A DNA stretch of 10,384 nucleotides from JANOYJ01 sp031373225 (lineage in GTDB: Bacteria; Pseudomonadota; Alphaproteobacteria; Rhizobiales; Rhizobiaceae), in the NCBI GenBank assembly GCA_031373225.1, contig JANMMM010000312.1:1-10384 (forward strand). The letters are read 5' to 3'. Below the pieces are notes generated by a model. It was not told the origin of the DNA. It did not search any database and worked only from the letters and a program-made list of their open reading frames with translations. Made by a program: the position numbers and the translations under genes. The stretch's first letter is position 1, and each line of letters starts with the position of its first letter. Positions 6,565 to 10,384 of this stretch are shown in pieces.

Positions 6565-9033
6565 ATGACCCATGCCCGCTCCGCCGCAGACACCTTGGCA
6601 CTTTTGACGCTCGAAGAGCAGGTCTCAATCCTGTCCGGTGAGGATTTCTGGTCCCTGCCCGCTGTGACCCGTCTTGGCATAGGCAAGCTGCGGGTCACTG
6701 ACGGGCCGAACGGCGCGCGCGGCGGCGGCTCGCTCATCGGCGGCGTCAAGTCCGCCGCATTCCCGGTCGGCATCTGCATCGGCGCGTCGTGGAATGTGTC
6801 TTTGGCAAAAGAGATTGGCGCGGCGCTGGCGCAGGAGGTCAAATCCAAGGGCGCGCATGTTTCGCTGTCGCCAACTGTCAATATTCAGCGCTCGGTGACC
6901 AACGGTCGGAACTTCGAATGCTATTCGGAAGACCCGGTTCTGACAGGCAAACTGGCGGTGGGCTTCATTCAAGGGCTTCAGGGCGAAGGCATTTCCGCGA
7001 CGATCAAACATTTCGCCGGCAATGAAAGCGAAATTCAGCGCACGACGATGAGTTCGCAGATCGACGAGCGCTCCCTGCGCGAAACTTACCTCATTCCATT
7101 CGAAATGGCGGTGAAAGAGGGTGGCACATGGGGCATCATGTCCTCTTACAACAAGCTGAACGGCACATATACGGCGGAGAACCATTGGCTGCTGACCGAG
7201 GTGCTGCGCGGCGACTGGGGATATGACGGGCTGGTCATGTCCGACTGGTTCGGCTCCCGCTCCACCGCGCCGACGGTCAATGCCGGACTGGATCTCGAAA
7301 TGCCGGGACCGACGCGCGACCGCGGCGCAAAACTGTTGGCCGCTGTCGAAGCGGGTGAAGTAACCGCTGAAACCGTCGCCGAACGGGCGCAGAATGTGCT
7401 GCGCCTGATGGAGCGGGTTGGATCGCTCGCTGATCGCCGCCCGCATGAGGAACATGCTCAAGACAGGCCAGAACACCGGGAGCTGATCCGCCGCGCAGGC
7501 GCTGAAGGCGCTGTGCTTCTAAAGAACAAGGGCGGCGTTCTGCCACTCAACATGGCGGGGACCGGCAAAATCGCCGTCATCGGTCCGAACGCCAAGACCG
7601 CCCAGATCATGGGCGGCGGCTCGGCGCAGCTGAACCCGCATTACCGCGTCACGCCATGGGACGGAATTGCGGCGGCGCTCGGCGGCGAAAGCCGCTTGAC
7701 CTATGCCACTGGCGCGTTGAACAACAAGTTTGAGCCAACGCTGGAGGGAGTCTTCAAAGCTGAATATTTCGCCTCTCGCGATCTTTCCGGGCCTGTTGTG
7801 CACTCGGAAACAATTGAAAACGTGCAGGCCTTCCTATTTGGCGCAATTGCAGACGGCAAGGTCGATCCAATGGCCTTTTCCCTGCGTCTGACGGGCGCCT
7901 TCACGCCAAAGACAGGCGGCATTCATCACGGCGGAGTTTTCGCGTCCGGGCCGATCCGCTTGCTGGTTGAGGGAAAGCTTGTCGCCAGCGCTTGGGAAAA
8001 CTGGGCTCCCGGTTCGACATTCTTTGAGGAAGGCTGTGATCAAGTGACCGGCGAAGTGTTGCTGGAAGCCGGTCGCGCGCATGAAGTTGTCGTCGAGTTT
8101 GCGTCGAAAGCCTCGGCGAACCTCGTATTTTCCGCGCTGCAGGCGGGCATTGGCAAGCCGATGGGCATGGAGGAAATCAAAGAAGCCGCAGCCCTCGCAA
8201 AGCAATGCGAAACCGTCATCCTCTGCGGCGGCCGCAATGGCGAGTGGGACACGGAAGGAACCGACCTGCCCCACATCAAGCTTCCCGGAATGCAGGACGC
8301 GCTCATTTCAGCCGTCGCCAAAGCCAATCCCAACACGATTGTCGTCTTGCAGACTGGCGGACCGGTGGAAATGCCTTGGCTCGATGAAGTGGCAGCTGTC
8401 TTTCAGGCTTGGTATCCCGGTCAGGAAGCGGGCAACGCCATCGCCGACATTCTTTTCGGCAAGGCCGAGCCCGGCGGACGGCTTGCCCAGACGTTTCCGG
8501 CAAAATGGTCCGACAATCCCGCCCACAGCCAAGACCCGGAAGTCTATCCCGGCCACAATGGCAAGGTCCGCTATGAGGAAGGCCTGTTCACAGGCCACCG
8601 CCACTATGACAAGACCGGCATAGCGCCGCTGTTTCCGTTCGGATTTGGCTTGTCCTACACGACATTCGAATGGTCAGCGCTGCGTGTCTCGACGGATGGC
8701 GACACTGTCACCGCCGAAGTGAATATTACAAACACCGGCCCGCGCGCCGGGTCGGAAGTGGTTCAGCTCTTTATTGAAGACCGCTCGCCCATACAGCCGC
8801 GCCCGAACCGCGAGTTGAAGGCTTTTGAAAAGCTGCATCTTGCGCCGGGCGAGACCATGACGGCAAGGATGACGCTCGCACCGCGCGATTTCGCTTGTTT
8901 CGACACAAAAGCGCGCGGCTGGGTGGCTAGGTCTGGCGAGTTCGCGCTTCAAGCCGGTTCCTCAGCCGCCGACATCAAGTCAACAGCGACGATCACACGG
9001 TCGGCGGAATGGCGGGAGGCGGCGCGGAAGTAA
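6565..9033 (+). CDS. Glycoside hydrolase family 3 beta-glucosidase with PA14 insert
   Basis: This is an 822-residue retaining beta-glycosidase that would release glucose from the non-reducing end of cello-oligosaccharides or aryl/alkyl beta-glucosides. The domain order is GH3 N-terminal barrel (about 10-290), GH3 C-terminal domain (about 315-650) interrupted by a PA14 domain (about 390-530), and a fibronectin III-like C-terminal domain (about 705-800). The barrel shows DGPNG (46-50), GRNFECYSEDP (114-124), KHFAGNE (148-154) and VMSDWFG (224-230), in which Asp227 fits the catalytic nucleophile. In the C-terminal domain Glu564 in TEGTD is the likely acid/base by analogy with PA14-bearing homologues such as the Kluyveromyces marxianus enzyme and agrobacterial Cbg. 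PFGFGLSYTTF (691-701) is the usual GH3 end motif. There is no signal peptide or membrane anchor, so it is probably cytoplasmic and needs imported substrate, yet no sugar transporter or regulator is adjacent. The start is supported by GAGG 6 bases upstream. Confidence 0.96.
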   Translation: MTHARSAADTLALLTLEEQVSILSGEDFWSLPAVTRLGIGKLRVTDGPNGARGGGSLIGGVKSAAFPVGICIGASWNVSLAKEIGAALAQEVKSKGAHVSLSPTVNIQRSVTNGRNFECYSEDPVLTGKLAVGFIQGLQGEGISATIKHFAGNESEIQRTTMSSQIDERSLRETYLIPFEMAVKEGGTWGIMSSYNKLNGTYTAENHWLLTEVLRGDWGYDGLVMSDWFGSRSTAPTVNAGLDLEMPGPTRDRGAKLLAAVEAGEVTAETVAERAQNVLRLMERVGSLADRRPHEEHAQDRPEHRELIRRAGAEGAVLLKNKGGVLPLNMAGTGKIAVIGPNAKTAQIMGGGSAQLNPHYRVTPWDGIAAALGGESRLTYATGALNNKFEPTLEGVFKAEYFASRDLSGPVVHSETIENVQAFLFGAIADGKVDPMAFSLRLTGAFTPKTGGIHHGGVFASGPIRLLVEGKLVASAWENWAPGSTFFEEGCDQVTGEVLLEAGRAHEVVVEFASKASANLVFSALQAGIGKPMGMEEIKEAAALAKQCETVILCGGRNGEWDTEGTDLPHIKLPGMQDALISAVAKANPNTIVVLQTGGPVEMPWLDEVAAVFQAWYPGQEAGNAIADILFGKAEPGGRLAQTFPAKWSDNPAHSQDPEVYPGHNGKVRYEEGLFTGHRHYDKTGIAPLFPFGFGLSYTTFEWSALRVSTDGDTVTAEVNITNTGPRAGSEVVQLFIEDRSPIQPRPNRELKAFEKLHLAPGETMTARMTLAPRDFACFDTKARGWVARSGEFALQAGSSAADIKSTATITRSAEWREAARK

Positions 9034-9063
9034 GCGCCTGCCTCCTCACTTCTTTTTCTTTCC
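9015..9063 (+). terminator. Probable intrinsic terminator of the beta-glucosidase gene, overlapping the clpA 3' end
   Basis: GC-rich arms GGAGGCGGCGC (9015-9025) and GCGCC-T-GCCTCC (9034-9045) pair over 11 base pairs with one bulged T at 9039 and an 8-base loop that holds the TAA stop. A pyrimidine-rich, T-dominated tract (TTCTTTTTCTTT, 9050-9061) follows the stem by a few bases. This is a classic plus-strand intrinsic terminator shape for the beta-glucosidase transcript. The T-tract lies inside the antisense clpA frame and encodes its terminal run of lysines. Read on the minus strand there is no T-tract after the stem, so it should not serve clpA. Confidence 0.6.
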
Positions 9064-10384
9064 CGGCAGACTCGGCACCGAGGCGCGCGGCTTGCGCGGC
9101 GAATCGGATACGGTCTCGGCCAGGAGTTTCGTCACCGGCTTTGCTTTTGGCGCAGCCTTGGCCTTCGCTCCCGCCTTTGGCGGCGGCAATGCCTCCGGCT
9201 CGCGCTTCGGCGTGACTTTTGGAACATCCGCAACGCAGTCCAGCTTCAACTGGGCAACACCGTCGGTATTTTTCTCGACGAACACATTGACCATGCCGCC
9301 CTTCTTGAGCTTGCCGAACAAAAGCTCATTGGCAAGCGGCTTCTTGATATGCTCCTGAATGACTCGCGACAGCGGCCTTGCGCCCATTTTTTCGTCATAA
9401 CCCTTGTCCGCGAGCCAAGCGACCGCCTCCGGTGACAGATTAAAGGTGACTTGCCGCTCGGAAAGCTGCGCCTCAAGCTGCATGACGAACTTCTGCACGA
9501 CCTGATGGATGACAGGCACCGGCAGCGAGCCGAACGGGATGATTGCATCAAGCCGGTTACGGAATTCGGGCGTGAACAGCTTGTTGATCGCCTCCATGTC
9601 GTCGCCTTCGCGCTTGGTCGATCCAAAGCCGATGGCCGCGCGCGCCGCGTCGAACGCGCCGGCGTTGGTGGTCATGATCAGGATGACATTGCGGAAATCG
9701 ATCTGTTTGCCATTATGGTCGGTCAATTTGCCGTGATCCATCACCTGCAACAGGATGTTGAACAGGTCTGGATGCGCCTTCTCGATCTCGTCGAGCAGGA
9801 GCACACAGTGCGGATGCTGGTCGACGCCGTCCGTCAGCATGCCGCCTTGGTCGAAACCGACATAGCCGGGAGGCGCGCCGATCAGGCGCGACACGGTGTG
9901 GCGCTCCATATATTCCGACATGTCAAAGCGCAGCAGCTCGACGCCAAGTGATTTGGCCAATTGCTTGGCGACTTCCGTCTTGCCGACGCCGGTTGGGCCG
10001 GAGAACAGGTAGGAGCCAATCGGCTTTTCAGGCTCGCGCAGACCCGCCCGCGCCAGCTTGATCGCCGATGACAGCGCCTCGATGGCGAGGTCCTGCCCAT
10101 AAACAACGCGCTTCAACTCAGTCTCAAGCCCCGCCAGCACGGTCTCGTCATCCTTCGACACGGTCTTCGGCGGAATCCGCGCCATGGTCGCGATCGTGGT
10201 CTCGATTTCCTTGATGCCGATGGTCTTCTTGCGCTTGTTCTCGGCGACCAGCATCTGCGCCGCGCCCGACTCGTCGATCACGTCGATCGCCTTGTCCGGC
10301 AGCTTGCGGTCGTGGATGTAGCGCGAGGACAGCTGCACTGCGGCTTCCACCGCCTCGTTGGTGTATTTCAGCTTGTGGTAGTCC
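9046..10384 (-). CDS. clpA: ATP-dependent Clp protease ATP-binding subunit ClpA, N-terminal part outside the window
   Basis: ClpA is the AAA+ unfoldase that threads substrates, including N-degron proteins delivered by ClpS, into the ClpP chamber in the cytosol. The visible fragment is 445 residues and enters mid-protein with DYHKLKYTNEAVEAAVQLS, near the end of the first AAA+ module. RIPPKTVSKDDE (69-80), typical of ClpA rather than ClpB or ClpC, precedes the second AAA+ module. That module shows Walker A GPTGVGKT (129-136, Lys135), the pore-loop GYVG (173-176), Walker B VLLLDE (194-199) and the arginine-containing FRNRLD stretch (274-279). An IGF tripeptide (251-253) sits where the ClpP-docking IGL/IGF loop is expected. 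The small domain ends near 375. It is followed by about 58 residues rich in Lys, Ala and Pro ending in KKKK, longer and more basic than in E. coli ClpA. The gene converges on the beta-glucosidase with a 12-base gap. The 5' end and any clpS lie beyond the right edge. Confidence 0.96.
   Translation of the reverse strand, partial: DYHKLKYTNEAVEAAVQLSSRYIHDRKLPDKAIDVIDESGAAQMLVAENKRKKTIGIKEIETTIATMARIPPKTVSKDDETVLAGLETELKRVVYGQDLAIEALSSAIKLARAGLREPEKPIGSYLFSGPTGVGKTEVAKQLAKSLGVELLRFDMSEYMERHTVSRLIGAPPGYVGFDQGGMLTDGVDQHPHCVLLLDEIEKAHPDLFNILLQVMDHGKLTDHNGKQIDFRNVILIMTTNAGAFDAARAAIGFGSTKREGDDMEAINKLFTPEFRNRLDAIIPFGSLPVPVIHQVVQKFVMQLEAQLSERQVTFNLSPEAVAWLADKGYDEKMGARPLSRVIQEHIKKPLANELLFGKLKKGGMVNVFVEKNTDGVAQLKLDCVADVPKVTPKREPEALPPPKAGAKAKAAPKAKPVTKLLAETVSDSPRKPRASVPSLPGKKKK

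Noticed and set aside
6625..7476. Minus-strand open frame of 283 codons inside the beta-glucosidase
   Set aside because: It is antisense to the well-supported GH3 domain. The translation shows no motif and looks like complementary-strand coding bias.

Overview
The window reads as an ordinary stretch of alphaproteobacterial chromosome. It is moderately GC-rich and densely packed: every gap between genes is under 200 bases. The gene contents (glmU-glmS, ClpA, a HIT protein, CcdA, and a GH3 beta-glucosidase with a PA14 insert) most resemble Hyphomicrobiales (Rhizobiales)-type genomes. That lineage call is an inference from protein sequence flavour and gene content, not from a marker gene. I see no rRNA, tRNA, CRISPR array, insertion sequence, phage gene or attachment site.

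Layout, left to right. (1) Positions 1-3801, all minus strand: ccdA, then glmU, then glmS, whose last fifth runs off the left edge. glmU and glmS together make UDP-GlcNAc, the precursor of peptidoglycan and LPS. CcdA is a membrane thiol-disulfide electron carrier and may share a transcript with them. (2) Positions 3963-4388, plus strand: a small HIT-family nucleotide hydrolase, divergent from ccdA. (3) Positions 4374-6403, minus strand: two adjacent polytopic membrane proteins of about 315 residues. Both carry a PAP2/Aur1-like phosphatase signature at almost identical positions, so they are probably an old tandem duplication. (4) Positions 6565-9033, plus strand: a complete 822-residue GH3 beta-glucosidase with no signal peptide. 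(5) Positions 9046-10384, minus strand: the C-terminal part of ClpA, the unfoldase of the ClpAP protease, with a Lys/Ala/Pro-rich tail. Its N-terminal half lies beyond the right edge.

Apart from glmU-glmS, the genes look like independent housekeeping or accessory units. Both convergent junctions are very tight: HIT/PAP2 overlap by 15 bases, and the beta-glucosidase and clpA are 12 bases apart. Each junction carries an inverted repeat that looks like an intrinsic terminator overlapping coding sequence. I find no convincing undescribed multi-gene system. The items most worth a second look are the tandem PAP2-like pair, the terminators embedded in coding ends, and the basic tail of ClpA.
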